A stretch of 6,783 nucleotides of DNA from Leptolyngbya sp. SIO4C5 (GTDB lineage: Bacteria; Cyanobacteriota; Cyanobacteriia; Phormidesmidales; Phormidesmidaceae): NCBI GenBank assembly GCA_010671965.1, contig JAAHIC010000244.1, positions 1-6,783 on the forward strand. The letters are read 5' to 3'. The notes beneath the pieces were generated by a model that saw only the letters and a program-made list of their open reading frames with translations, searched no databases and was not told the DNA's origin. This document shows, one piece after another, positions 1 to 6,731 of this stretch (positions are counted from its first letter, which is position 1; each line of letters opens with the position of its first letter). Made by a program: the position numbers and the translations under genes.

Positions 1-734
1 CCGGCAACCGACCTGGACGTGGTTGCCGGAATGGGGAGGCCCCCGTCATAGCTGCCTTTAGGAATTTGGGTTGCTTCGACATAGGGCAGCGACAGCCGTA
101 GCGCTTCTACCTGATCAATCGGCAGCAAGCGCACCCGCTCACTCTGCAGCAGCGCGGCCACTGAAGCATTGCCCAAGCCGATTACCCGAAACAGGGCATC
201 AGCTTCTCCTTGTAGTAAGGCTGCATGGGCCGCTGCTGGGTTATAAGCCTGAGCCTGGAAGTCATTGGGGGTAAGGCCATAGTGCTGACTTAACGGCCAA
301 AACAGCGCATAAGAACCGCTCCCTTCCGGCATCAGGGCGATGCGCTTTCCCCGCAGATCGGCAATGTGGTCAATGTTGGCCGCCTCAGCCACAATAAAGT
401 GAAACATCTCTGGAAACAGGCGGGCTATGCCTTTGGCCGCTGGCAGAGCAGGCGTATCGTTCTGGACTAGAGCTAGCTGTACCTGATTGGTCTGCAGCCA
501 ATCCATGTTTTGGGCTGAGCCTTCGGTCGAGCGGACTTCAATTTGAATATCGGGGTGATGCTGAGCCACGATTTGGGCAAACGCCTGCCCAAAAGCGTAA
601 TACTGACCGCCTTCGCCGCCCGTCGCCAATACTAAGTGATAAACCTGCTGCTGCTCTCGCCAGGTTAGCGCCGCAAAAGCGATCGCCCCTAAAGCCCCGA
701 TCGCAATTACTGGAAGTAGCCATCGACTGGTCAT
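1..734 (-). CDS. TAXI-family TRAP transporter solute-binding protein (3' end cut by window edge)
   Basis: Reading leftward from the ATG at 732-734, the frame stays open to the window edge, giving 244 residues with the C-terminus missing. Residues 1-24 are a hydrophobic export signal or membrane anchor (MTSRWLLPVIAIGALGAIAF, no lipobox Cys). The mature part has the TAXI-family landmarks: LATGGEGGQYYAFGQ near residues 36-50, VRSTEGSAQNM at 67-77, DLRGKRIALMPEGSGS at 126-141, and IPKGSYDGG near 225-233. Known TAXI proteins bind small carboxylates or amino acids in the periplasm and deliver them to a TRAP membrane subunit; no such subunit is visible here, and the ligand cannot be read. The family is usually somewhat over 300 residues, so about a quarter is off-window. 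An in-frame TGA at 747-749 makes this ATG the first possible start; no clear Shine-Dalgarno is seen. It follows the cytochrome gene by 31 bp and is probably co-transcribed with it. Confidence 0.9.
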   Translation of the reverse strand, partial: MTSRWLLPVIAIGALGAIAFAALTWREQQQVYHLVLATGGEGGQYYAFGQAFAQIVAQHHPDIQIEVRSTEGSAQNMDWLQTNQVQLALVQNDTPALPAAKGIARLFPEMFHFIVAEAANIDHIADLRGKRIALMPEGSGSYALFWPLSQHYGLTPNDFQAQAYNPAAAHAALLQGEADALFRVIGLGNASVAALLQSERVRLLPIDQVEALRLSLPYVEATQIPKGSYDGGLPIPATTSRSVA

Positions 735-765
735 AGCGAGTCCACGTCATATAGACTGCAGCAAT

Positions 766-1152
766 CTAGCGCCAGTTGCGTTCTGCCTGCTCGCGCACAT
801 AGACGGCTAAAGCCTCAATTTCAGCCGCGCTGAGGCGATCGCCAAAGGCAGACATATTGTTTTTGCCGTTGGTAATTAAATTGGCGATCGCTGCAACTGA
901 GTCTACCTGATTGCGCTGCAGTGCCCTCAGCTTCAGGGTTTTGCCCCAGCGCACAATGTTCCCCCCGTTTGCATGGCAGCCCGCGCAGTGAATCTCAAAG
1001 AGCTGGGCCGGGGCTAATTCTGCGGCGACGGCCAGCCCAGGTGCCGCGATGAAAAGAGTCAGCATCAGGACGCATAGCTGCAGCCAAGCCAGTCTGCCAA
1101 GACGGCCTAGATTAAACGGTAGCTTCAAAATTTTCATGGAGCAGCGGCGCAT
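766..1152 (-). CDS. secreted c-type cytochrome, c6B/c6C-like
   Basis: A 128-residue precursor with a long positive N-region, a hydrophobic core near residues 22-39 and a likely signal cleavage after AVAA (44/45), leaving a mature protein of about 84 residues, the size of cytochrome c6. Haem would attach at C56-A-G-C59-H60, and Met100 in NNMSAFGDRL is the expected sixth ligand. The C-terminal helix ends in YVREQAERNWR, as in c6 proteins. Photosynthetic c6 has Gln eight residues before this Met (pattern xQVTNGKGAM); here it is Leu92 (NLITNGKNNM). That, plus NGGNIVRWGKTL after the haem, points to the low-potential c6B/c6C group rather than the photosystem I donor PetJ. It would act in the thylakoid lumen or periplasm; its partners are unknown. 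The first ATG (1150-1152) lies inside the end of the GGDEF-EAL gene with a weak GAGA nearby; a second ATG at 1135-1137 (Met6) would give an equally plausible signal peptide. Confidence 0.93.
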   Translation of the reverse strand: MRRCSMKILKLPFNLGRLGRLAWLQLCVLMLTLFIAAPGLAVAAELAPAQLFEIHCAGCHANGGNIVRWGKTLKLRALQRNQVDSVAAIANLITNGKNNMSAFGDRLSAAEIEALAVYVREQAERNWR

Positions 1153-4100
1153 AGTTTCTCAAAAACTGGGTCATGGCGTTGGTGGTCAGGGGCGGGCTAA
1201 ACCAGTTGCCCTGAAGTTCCTGGCATTTAAGCGATCGCAACTGCTGCACCTGCTGTAGGGTTTCGACGCCCTCAGCCACGACTGTGAGGTTTAGCGCCTG
1301 TCCTAAGGCAATCATAGCGGCAATCATCGCCAAGTCATCAGGACTGTCAGCTAGCTCTTGCACAAAAGACTGGTCAATTTTTAGGCCGTCTAAGGGCAAC
1401 TTCTTCAGGTAGCTCAGGGACGAGTAGCCCGTGCCAAAGTCATCCATCACCACGCGAATTCCCTGCTGACGTAGCTGATTTAGGGCATTGATAGTGCTGT
1501 TAATATCCTGCATTGCAGCAGTTTCAGTGACTTCTAGCTCTAGGGAGGTCGGCGCTAATCCCGTACTTTGCAGAATTTGACTGATTGAGGCCGTCAGGGC
1601 AGGTAGCTTGAGCTGGCAGGGAGAGAGATTGACCGCAATCTGGAGCGTCGGCCAATCCTTAGACTGCCAAGTTCGAGTTTGGCGACAGGCCGTTTGCAGG
1701 ACCCATTCCCCAATCGGCACAATCAGGCCGTTTTCTTCCGCGATGGGAATAAAAACCTGGGGTGATATCAGGCCCAACTGGGGATGCTGCCAGCGCAGTA
1801 AGGCTTCGAGACGCTCTAGCTTCCCCGTCGTCAAATTGACCTGGGGCTGATAGTGTAGCCGAAACTCATCGCGCTTTAGGGCATGGTGCAAGCTATTTTC
1901 CAGGGTCAGCCGCCGCGAAGCCTGCATCTGAATAGTAGATGTATAGAACTGATAGCGATTGCGGCCCTCCTCTTTAGCTCGGTACATGGCTGCATCGGCG
2001 TTTTTGATCAGTGCTTCGGTATCAGCCCCATCGTGGGGATAGAGCGTAATGCCAATACTGCTGGTGATATAAAGCTCTTGATCTTCTAAGAAAAAGGGCG
2101 GTTTTAGCACATCTAAGAGTCGCTGAGCTACCTGGGCCGCCTGCGCCGCCGTAGAGAGCCGAGGCAACAGGAGGGTAAATTCATCCCCACCCCAGCGAGC
2201 AATCACATCTTCGCTCCGCAGAACTGTCAGCAGCCGCTGGGTAGCTTCCTTGAGCAGGCGATCGCCGATGGCATGGCCTAGGGTATCGTTGATGGTTTTG
2301 AAGCGATCTAAATCGAGAAACATCACCGCTAGGACGCTTTGAACCGGGCTGCTGTCAACAATGGCAGCCTCTAGGCGCTGGTTAAACAACATCCGGTTAG
2401 GCAGGCCAGTCAGGGGATCGTGAAAAGCCTGATAGCGCATCTTATCTTCAGTTTGCTGCCGCTGGATGGCCCCGCCCAGACTGGCGGCGATCGCCACCAA
2501 AATAGACTCGTCATTGTGCGTCCAGCAGCGGGGTGCCAGACAGGCATCAAAGCCCACATAGCCCCACAGCACCTCCTTGACAAAGATAGGCACCATCAGA
2601 ATAGATAAAATGTGATCTTTGAGCAGAAGCTGCTGCTCTATCACCGGAAACGTTTCTACCAGTCCCCCAATCGACTGCCCCTGTCTAAAAGCCTGATACC
2701 AGCGCGTCAGACCTGCTGCTTCGTAAGGCTGATTGTGCCAGTGGGGCTGATTTAGACTAGAATCCACACCGACGCGAGTCCACTCGAAGCGCATACTCAT
2801 CGCGATCGCGCCCGTGGTCGGATGGGGATGATTCTCATAGAGATAGACCCGATCGGCCTCAGTGGCTTGGCCTAAGACAGAGAGTACCTGCGTAATCGCC
2901 TGGGACAAGTTAGGCTCAGTTAGCAAGCAAAGACTGGCATCGGCTACCCCCCGGAGCAGGCGATCGCGGCGATGCAGCTCTGCCTCGTTCTGCTTACGCT
3001 GGGTAATGTCTTCTACCGTTCCTTCGTAGCCAACAACTTCGCCAGCCTGGTTGTAAACAGCCCTAGTGGATTCTGAAACCCAGATTACGCTGCCATCCCG
3101 GCGCCGTACCTGAGACTCGAAGCCCACAACGGCTCCCTGCTGCTGCACCTGCTGACAGAATTCCTGGCGTCGCTGCGGATTCACATACACTTGCTGGGCA
3201 ATGTCTGTAATCTGGGTAACCAGTTCTGCGGGAGAGGCATAGCCGTAAAGCCTAGCCAGCATGGGATTGACCGTTAGGTATTGTCCTTGCAGAGTGCTTT
3301 GAAAAATTCCCTCTACTGCATTTTCAAAAATGCTGCGATAGTTAGCCTCAGCCTGCTTGAGATCTTTTTCGGCCTGCCAGCGCTCGTAGGCTAAGGAAAA
3401 AGCTGCCGCCGCACTGCGCAAAAAATCAATCTCAGAAGCCTGCCAAAGCTTAGCTTCACGGCAGTTGCTAAACCCCACCAAACCGTATAGTTCACCCTTA
3501 AAAATGAGCGGTAGCAGCAGTAACGACTGAACCTGTTTAGCAGACTCCGTGAGCGCCTGATACTGAGCTGGTGTGAAATCATCACAGGTTTGATTGATGG
3601 CGTAGCCACTTTGTAACCGTTCTAGCCAGTTGCTAAAGAGGGTAACTGGATAGACGCTTGCAGCCGTCACTGGTTCTGACTGCTGAGCCAGTATTGCAGG
3701 TGCTAGCCATTCAGCCTGCTGTACGGCCAGCATTTCACCCTCAGGTTGAGAAACTAGGTGATAGAGACATACCTGGCTAGCAGCGGCTGCAACCCCCAAA
3801 GGCTTGAGCAGTTGCTGATAGTCAGCCGCACTGGGCAGACCGTTCAAGCTCAGCAGGCGGCGCTGCATCTCTACCAGTGCCACCATGTACTGCTCTCGCC
3901 GGGCCAGTATTTGCTGGCTGCAGAATTGCTCAGTGACGTCTTCAAAAATGCCGAGGACGCCGATAATGCTGCCGTCGCTATCGTGGATGGGAAGCTTGCA
4001 GCAGTCCACCCAGCGCTGCTGACCTGCTGAGTTAGCCTGCTGTTCTAGCGTCCGCAGTTTTGTTTGATAGGCTTCTAAAACTAGGCGATCGCGATTGCGA

Positions 4101-5242
4101 GAAAATTCAGCGTCAGCGCTGGAATACACTGGAATTGCATCGTCATCCTGTCCGACGATAGCCTGGGGCGAGGTCAGATTCATGGCTTCAGCAAAAGCCT
4201 GATTGCAGCCTAAATAGCGACTGTCTTGATCTTTCCAAGAAATCTGATGCGGAATATTGTTGAGGACGAGCTGCAGCAAGTTTTCCCGTTCCTGCAGCGC
4301 CTTCTCTGCCAGCTTACGCCCGGTGATATCTGTAATAAATCCTTCAACCCCCAGCACGTCTCCCTGCTCGCTAAAAAGAGCCGTGCCCTTCTCCCACACC
4401 CATTTTTGCTGACCCGTTTTGGTATAGAGACGATACTCAACTTCGTAGGGCTGTTGCTGAGCGATCGCTGTTTGAATCGCGGCCAAAACTCGCGGTAAAT
4501 CTTCGGGATGGGTGATGTTGTTATATTTGGTCTGCTGGGTCGCTCCCGCCAGTTCTTCGCAGTCATAGCCCGTAACCTGCAGGCAGCCCTGACTGAGATA
4601 CTGCATACTCCAGCCGCGATCGTTTGTCGTCCGAAAAACAATGCCGGGTAAAGTGCTGATGAGTTGGTTGAGCTGACGCTGACTTTCGGTTAAAGCCAGC
4701 TTCACCTGCTTCAATCGCATAATCGCGCCAAGCTGAGCCGCGATCGCAGAAACTAGCTGTACCTGCTGCTGACTAGCTCTACGAGCCTCTCGCATAAAAA
4801 ACACCAGTACAGCTAAGGGTTCGCTCCCGAATAAGATTGGTACACCAATTCCGGTTCTCAAGCCAGCAGCCAAAGCCGGGCCTATCCTTAAAAACTGTTC
4901 TTCAGAAACCGCCGAAACATCCCGCATCCATTCCGCCTGCTGCGATTGCCAGACCCGTCCCGGCAGCCCTACACCCATAGGAAATCTATACTGCTGACTC
5001 AGTTCGCCAAACTGGGCTATCTCAGGCTCGGCTGCATACCAGACAGAGCTATATCTCAGCTCCGTTTTAGATTCATCGGGTAGCCAAAACTCCCCGAATT
5101 CCCAATCACTGAAGCAACAGACCTGCTGGAGGATTTGCTGTAGAACACTATCGAAGTCCGGAGCCTCGCTAATCGCCTGATGGATAGATTGCAACAGGGG
5201 ATAGAGAATTGACCGACCCGTAGCTGAAGATTCTAATAGCAT
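1112..5242 (-). CDS. multi-sensor diguanylate cyclase/phosphodiesterase (GAF-PAS-PAS-GAF-PAS-GAF-GGDEF-EAL)
   Basis: A 1376-residue protein with no transmembrane segment, so presumably cytoplasmic. Approximate modules: GAF 15-175, PAS 187-312, PAS 318-441, GAF 455-622, PAS 634-752, GAF 760-927, GGDEF 934-1100, EAL 1113-1363. PAS modules 1 and 3 end in the usual DIT-type linker. The GGDEF domain has the intact signature at 1018-1022, metal/substrate residues in FLDLDRFKTIND (977-986), and an inhibitory RxxD site (R1009-S-E-D1012) at the normal spacing, so it should make c-di-GMP with product feedback. The EAL domain has E1146, N1205, E1237, D1267-D1268, K1288, E1324 and Q1344, the full phosphodiesterase set at canonical spacing. 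Both activities are therefore possible; which dominates cannot be told. No bilin-binding CH motif was seen in the GAF domains, so their ligands are unknown. An in-frame TAA at 5249-5251 fixes the ATG at 5240-5242 as the first start. The last 41 bp overlap the cytochrome gene. Confidence 0.96.
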   Translation of the reverse strand: MLLESSATGRSILYPLLQSIHQAISEAPDFDSVLQQILQQVCCFSDWEFGEFWLPDESKTELRYSSVWYAAEPEIAQFGELSQQYRFPMGVGLPGRVWQSQQAEWMRDVSAVSEEQFLRIGPALAAGLRTGIGVPILFGSEPLAVLVFFMREARRASQQQVQLVSAIAAQLGAIMRLKQVKLALTESQRQLNQLISTLPGIVFRTTNDRGWSMQYLSQGCLQVTGYDCEELAGATQQTKYNNITHPEDLPRVLAAIQTAIAQQQPYEVEYRLYTKTGQQKWVWEKGTALFSEQGDVLGVEGFITDITGRKLAEKALQERENLLQLVLNNIPHQISWKDQDSRYLGCNQAFAEAMNLTSPQAIVGQDDDAIPVYSSADAEFSRNRDRLVLEAYQTKLRTLEQQANSAGQQRWVDCCKLPIHDSDGSIIGVLGIFEDVTEQFCSQQILARREQYMVALVEMQRRLLSLNGLPSAADYQQLLKPLGVAAAASQVCLYHLVSQPEGEMLAVQQAEWLAPAILAQQSEPVTAASVYPVTLFSNWLERLQSGYAINQTCDDFTPAQYQALTESAKQVQSLLLLPLIFKGELYGLVGFSNCREAKLWQASEIDFLRSAAAAFSLAYERWQAEKDLKQAEANYRSIFENAVEGIFQSTLQGQYLTVNPMLARLYGYASPAELVTQITDIAQQVYVNPQRRQEFCQQVQQQGAVVGFESQVRRRDGSVIWVSESTRAVYNQAGEVVGYEGTVEDITQRKQNEAELHRRDRLLRGVADASLCLLTEPNLSQAITQVLSVLGQATEADRVYLYENHPHPTTGAIAMSMRFEWTRVGVDSSLNQPHWHNQPYEAAGLTRWYQAFRQGQSIGGLVETFPVIEQQLLLKDHILSILMVPIFVKEVLWGYVGFDACLAPRCWTHNDESILVAIAASLGGAIQRQQTEDKMRYQAFHDPLTGLPNRMLFNQRLEAAIVDSSPVQSVLAVMFLDLDRFKTINDTLGHAIGDRLLKEATQRLLTVLRSEDVIARWGGDEFTLLLPRLSTAAQAAQVAQRLLDVLKPPFFLEDQELYITSSIGITLYPHDGADTEALIKNADAAMYRAKEEGRNRYQFYTSTIQMQASRRLTLENSLHHALKRDEFRLHYQPQVNLTTGKLERLEALLRWQHPQLGLISPQVFIPIAEENGLIVPIGEWVLQTACRQTRTWQSKDWPTLQIAVNLSPCQLKLPALTASISQILQSTGLAPTSLELEVTETAAMQDINSTINALNQLRQQGIRVVMDDFGTGYSSLSYLKKLPLDGLKIDQSFVQELADSPDDLAMIAAMIALGQALNLTVVAEGVETLQQVQQLRSLKCQELQGNWFSPPLTTNAMTQFLRNYAPLLHENFEATV

Positions 5243-5344
5243 GAGGCTTTAGGAAAGCTGAGGTGATGGCTGTATTGGGCAGGAGGCAAAGATGTTGGCA
5301 AACAGTGCTATTGCTCTTGTAACAAAAAAGTAAAATTTATCTGG

Positions 5345-5350
5345 AGTATA
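5345..5350 (-). promoter_or_regulatory. candidate extended -10 promoter for the GGDEF-EAL gene
   Basis: On the minus strand the hexamer TATACT is preceded by TGC, giving the extended -10 form TGnTATACT. No good -35 hexamer lies 16-18 bp upstream, which is typical of extended -10 promoters or of activated ones. Transcription would begin near 5338 and leave a leader of roughly 95 nt before the ATG at 5242. If real, it would drive the GGDEF-EAL, cytochrome and TAXI genes together. It is inferred from sequence only. Confidence 0.35.
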
Positions 5351-5374
5351 GCAGGCAAAAACTAGTCCTCAGAT

Positions 5375-5388
5375 GGAGAAGATTCTCC
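5375..5388. promoter_or_regulatory. 14-bp dyad (GGAGAA-2-TTCTCC), possible operator
   Basis: GGAGAA and TTCTCC are perfect inverted halves separated by two bases. The dyad is centred about 34 bp upstream of the candidate -10 box for the GGDEF-EAL gene, overlapping and just upstream of where a -35 box would be. That placement suits a regulator of a promoter that lacks a -35 element. No regulator family is assigned, and a 6+6 dyad can arise by chance. Confidence 0.25.
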
Positions 5389-5400
5389 CCCAATTGGCGG

Positions 5401-5522
5401 ATGACTTTTTGCAGCAGATAAACTTTTTAAGTCGGCAAAGCCCATCGGCTAATAGCCTAGCAAGACAAAGCAGACAGCAGTTGATCTGAACTAACGCCAA
5501 CCCAGAGCCTTCAAAAAGTCAT
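5401..5522. repeat. 11-bp perfect inverted repeats bounding a 122-bp segment
   Basis: ATGACTTTTTG at 5401-5411 is matched exactly by its reverse complement CAAAAAGTCAT at 5512-5522, leaving a 100-bp spacer. The match ends sharply at both outer and inner edges, with G opposite G outside. The flanks (GGCGG and GCTCG) are not a target-site duplication. This could be a tiny non-autonomous element, a long-range RNA stem in the lipA 3' untranslated region, or coincidence. Confidence 0.4.
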
Positions 5523-5675
5523 GCTCGCAGTTCGCTGCCATCAACCTGATTGCCCGCTTTATTGTGCCCACAGGTCTATGGGGACATACTTCGTTTTGGG
5601 GCCGCTCACTTTACTTCTGGCAGGCCAATCCGCTAGGAGATTTGGACGCCAGCTTGCTGCCGCAGGTATCTAGGC

Positions 5676-6596
5676 TTAGCTATCAGTCTCGCCAGCGTGG
5701 TAAGAGCTTCGCACCAGGGGGCCAGAGCGCACATGAGAAAAGCCCATGTCTTTGGCAATCTGGCCTAGCTGTTCAAATTCGGCGGGTGTCCAGTATTTTT
5801 GTACAGGCAGATGAGCCAGCGAGGGCCGCATGTACTGGCCTAGAGTCAGGCGATCGCACTTAACTGCCCTCAAGTCCTGCAGCGTCTGCACAATTTCGGC
5901 TTCTGTTTCCCCATGCCCCAGCATCAGCCCCGATTTTGTTGGAATTGCGGCGTTGAGAGATTTAACCTGGCTGAGAACGGCGAGCGATCGCTCATATTTA
6001 GCTCCCCGCCGGACTGGTCCCTGCAGCCGCGCCACTGTTTCAACATTGTGATTGAAGCAGGCAGGCTGGGCCGCAACGAGGCACTGAATTCGCTGCTGCT
6101 GCTGCTCAACTGAACCGCTCCAGAAATCAGGCGTCAGCACCTCGATCTGAACCTCAGAATTCTCAGCCCGAATGGCCTGCATCGTTTTGACAAACCAGCT
6201 AGCGCCACCGTCAGCCAAATCATCCCGCGCGACAGAAGTTAGAACAACATAGCGTAACCCTAGCAATCGCACCGATTCGGCTACCTTCTGAGGTTCCTGA
6301 GGGTCAAGCGGCATGGGAGCATGTCCCTTATCAACCTGACAAAAGCCGCAGGCGCGGGTACAGGTCGGCCCCATTAGCAAAAACGTAGCGGTGTGATTGG
6401 CGTAGCATTCCCCTCGATTGGGGCAGCGGCCCTCTTCGCAAATCGTATGAATCTGCCGCTGCTTGATAATCTTTTGCACAGTCGAGAGATCGCTAGCCTT
6501 ACCCAGGGGGCGGCGCAGCCAATCAGGCAGACTGACAATTTCGGGGCGACGGGTCGAGGCAGCAGCCTGAGGGGATGAGGCAGAAGAACTAGACAT
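5676..6596 (-). CDS. lipA: lipoyl synthase (radical SAM)
   Basis: A 306-residue protein of normal family length. It inserts two sulfurs into protein-bound octanoyl groups on E2 subunits and glycine-cleavage H protein, completing lipoate on its carrier in the cytoplasm. The auxiliary 4Fe-4S cluster cysteines are C53, C58 and C64 ([12 protein letters not shown]). The radical-SAM cluster cysteines are C79, C83 and C86 (CTRACGFC). The family C-terminal RSSYHA motif is at 296-301, and a serine there supplies the fourth ligand to the auxiliary cluster, which is consumed as the sulfur donor. [14 protein letters not shown] (119-132), FNHNVETV (181-188) and LMLGHGE (224-230) are further family landmarks. 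Residues 1-17 are a low-complexity Ser/Ala-rich extension of no evident function. An in-frame TAG at 6651-6653 with no other start codon before it supports the ATG at 6594-6596, although no Shine-Dalgarno is present. The gap before the next gene suggests a separate transcript. Confidence 0.97.
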   Translation of the reverse strand: MSSSSASSPQAAASTRRPEIVSLPDWLRRPLGKASDLSTVQKIIKQRQIHTICEEGRCPNRGECYANHTATFLLMGPTCTRACGFCQVDKGHAPMPLDPQEPQKVAESVRLLGLRYVVLTSVARDDLADGGASWFVKTMQAIRAENSEVQIEVLTPDFWSGSVEQQQQRIQCLVAAQPACFNHNVETVARLQGPVRRGAKYERSLAVLSQVKSLNAAIPTKSGLMLGHGETEAEIVQTLQDLRAVKCDRLTLGQYMRPSLAHLPVQKYWTPAEFEQLGQIAKDMGFSHVRSGPLVRSSYHAGETDS

Positions 6597-6599
6597 AAA

Positions 6600-6629
6600 G
6601 AAGCAGTAGCTGGCTTGAAGCAGTAGCTG
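6600..6629. repeat. lipA: 13-bp direct repeat abutting the lipA start
   Basis: GAAGCAGTAGCTG occurs at 6600-6612 and again, identically, at 6617-6629, four bases apart. Seen on the coding strand, the nearer copy ends only 3 nt before the lipA ATG. It occupies the position where a ribosome binding site would be and contains no purine-rich tract. It could be a local duplication, a binding site for a protein or small RNA in the leader, or a chance slippage product. Confidence 0.7.
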
Positions 6630-6639
6630 AGAACAAATT

Positions 6640-6665
6640 TGCCTAAAGACCTAAACTTTTAGGCA
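6640..6665. repeat. 8-bp stem with 10-nt loop in the lipA leader region
   Basis: TGCCTAAA (6640-6647) pairs perfectly with TTTAGGCA (6658-6665). The loop carries another CCTAAA, so the motif appears twice directly and once inverted. No run of T follows on either strand, so it is not an intrinsic terminator. It lies between the candidate lipA promoter and the lipA start, where it could be an operator or a leader hairpin. Confidence 0.45.
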
Positions 6666-6698
6666 GTCGTGAGCGCAACCTAGAACTGCAGCGCTACC

Positions 6699-6728
6699 AT
6701 TATCTAAAAACATTGTAAGCGCTTTCAC
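6699..6728 (-). promoter_or_regulatory. lipA: candidate sigma-70-type promoter for lipA
   Basis: On the minus strand GTGAAA (6723-6728; 4 of 6 to TTGACA) is followed after 18 bp by GATAAT (6699-6704; 5 of 6 to TATAAT). Transcription would begin near 6692 and leave a leader of about 95 nt that contains the 8-bp hairpin and the 13-bp direct repeat. An 8-bp palindrome, AAGCGCTT (6717-6724), overlaps the -35 side. A TACAAT a few bases upstream is an alternative -10. Confidence 0.35.
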
Positions 6729-6731
6729 AGC

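Larger units (their letters stand above)
5243..5675. other. 433-bp region without a convincing gene, between lipA and the GGDEF-EAL gene
   Basis: The stretch lies downstream of lipA and upstream of the GGDEF-EAL gene, both on the minus strand. It contains none of the window's HIP1 octamers and becomes A+T-rich towards 5320-5340. It holds a perfect 11-bp inverted repeat pair (5401-5411 and 5512-5522), a 14-bp dyad (5375-5388) and an extended -10 promoter candidate (5345-5350). No stem followed by a T-run was found after lipA. Only short open frames occur: 38 codons on the plus strand from 5373, and an open stretch of about 38 codons on the minus strand between stops near 5605 and 5490. Neither has a ribosome binding site or a recognised match. 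Confidence 0.6.
679..5991. repeat. HIP1 octamers (GCGATCGC), 13 copies dispersed
   Basis: The palindrome GCGATCGC begins at 679, 835, 884, 1231, 2258, 2487, 2802, 2960, 4085, 4461, 4740, 5850 and 5984. That is about one per 520 bp, against an expected 0.1 for the whole window. All copies lie inside coding sequence and none is in the two intergenic regions. This density is the classic signature of many cyanobacterial genomes and is the main evidence for the host group. Confidence 0.95.

Noticed and set aside
538..750. Minus-strand 70-codon frame beginning near the TAXI start
   Set aside because: It is out of frame with the TAXI protein, which has a full family match over the same bases; its Arg/Ser-rich translation resembles no protein.
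4210..4641. 143-codon minus-strand frame inside the GGDEF-EAL gene
   Set aside because: It overlaps clear PAS coding in another frame and reads as Arg/Ser-rich low-quality sequence, the usual shadow of a GC-rich gene.
1112..5242. Cyanobacteriochrome-type photoreceptor GAF domain
   Set aside because: None of the three GAF domains shows a Cys-His chromophore motif, so light sensing is not supported.
5490..5605. Minus-strand open stretch with a GTG start reading GTIKRAIRLMAANCEHDF
   Set aside because: The composition is protein-like, but it is only about 26 codons from the GTG, has no ribosome binding site and matches no family I know. Its end lies in the 11-bp repeat region.
5564..5863. 99-codon plus-strand frame across the lipA 3' end
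   Set aside because: Most of it is antisense to lipA and the remainder has no ribosome binding site or recognisable motif.
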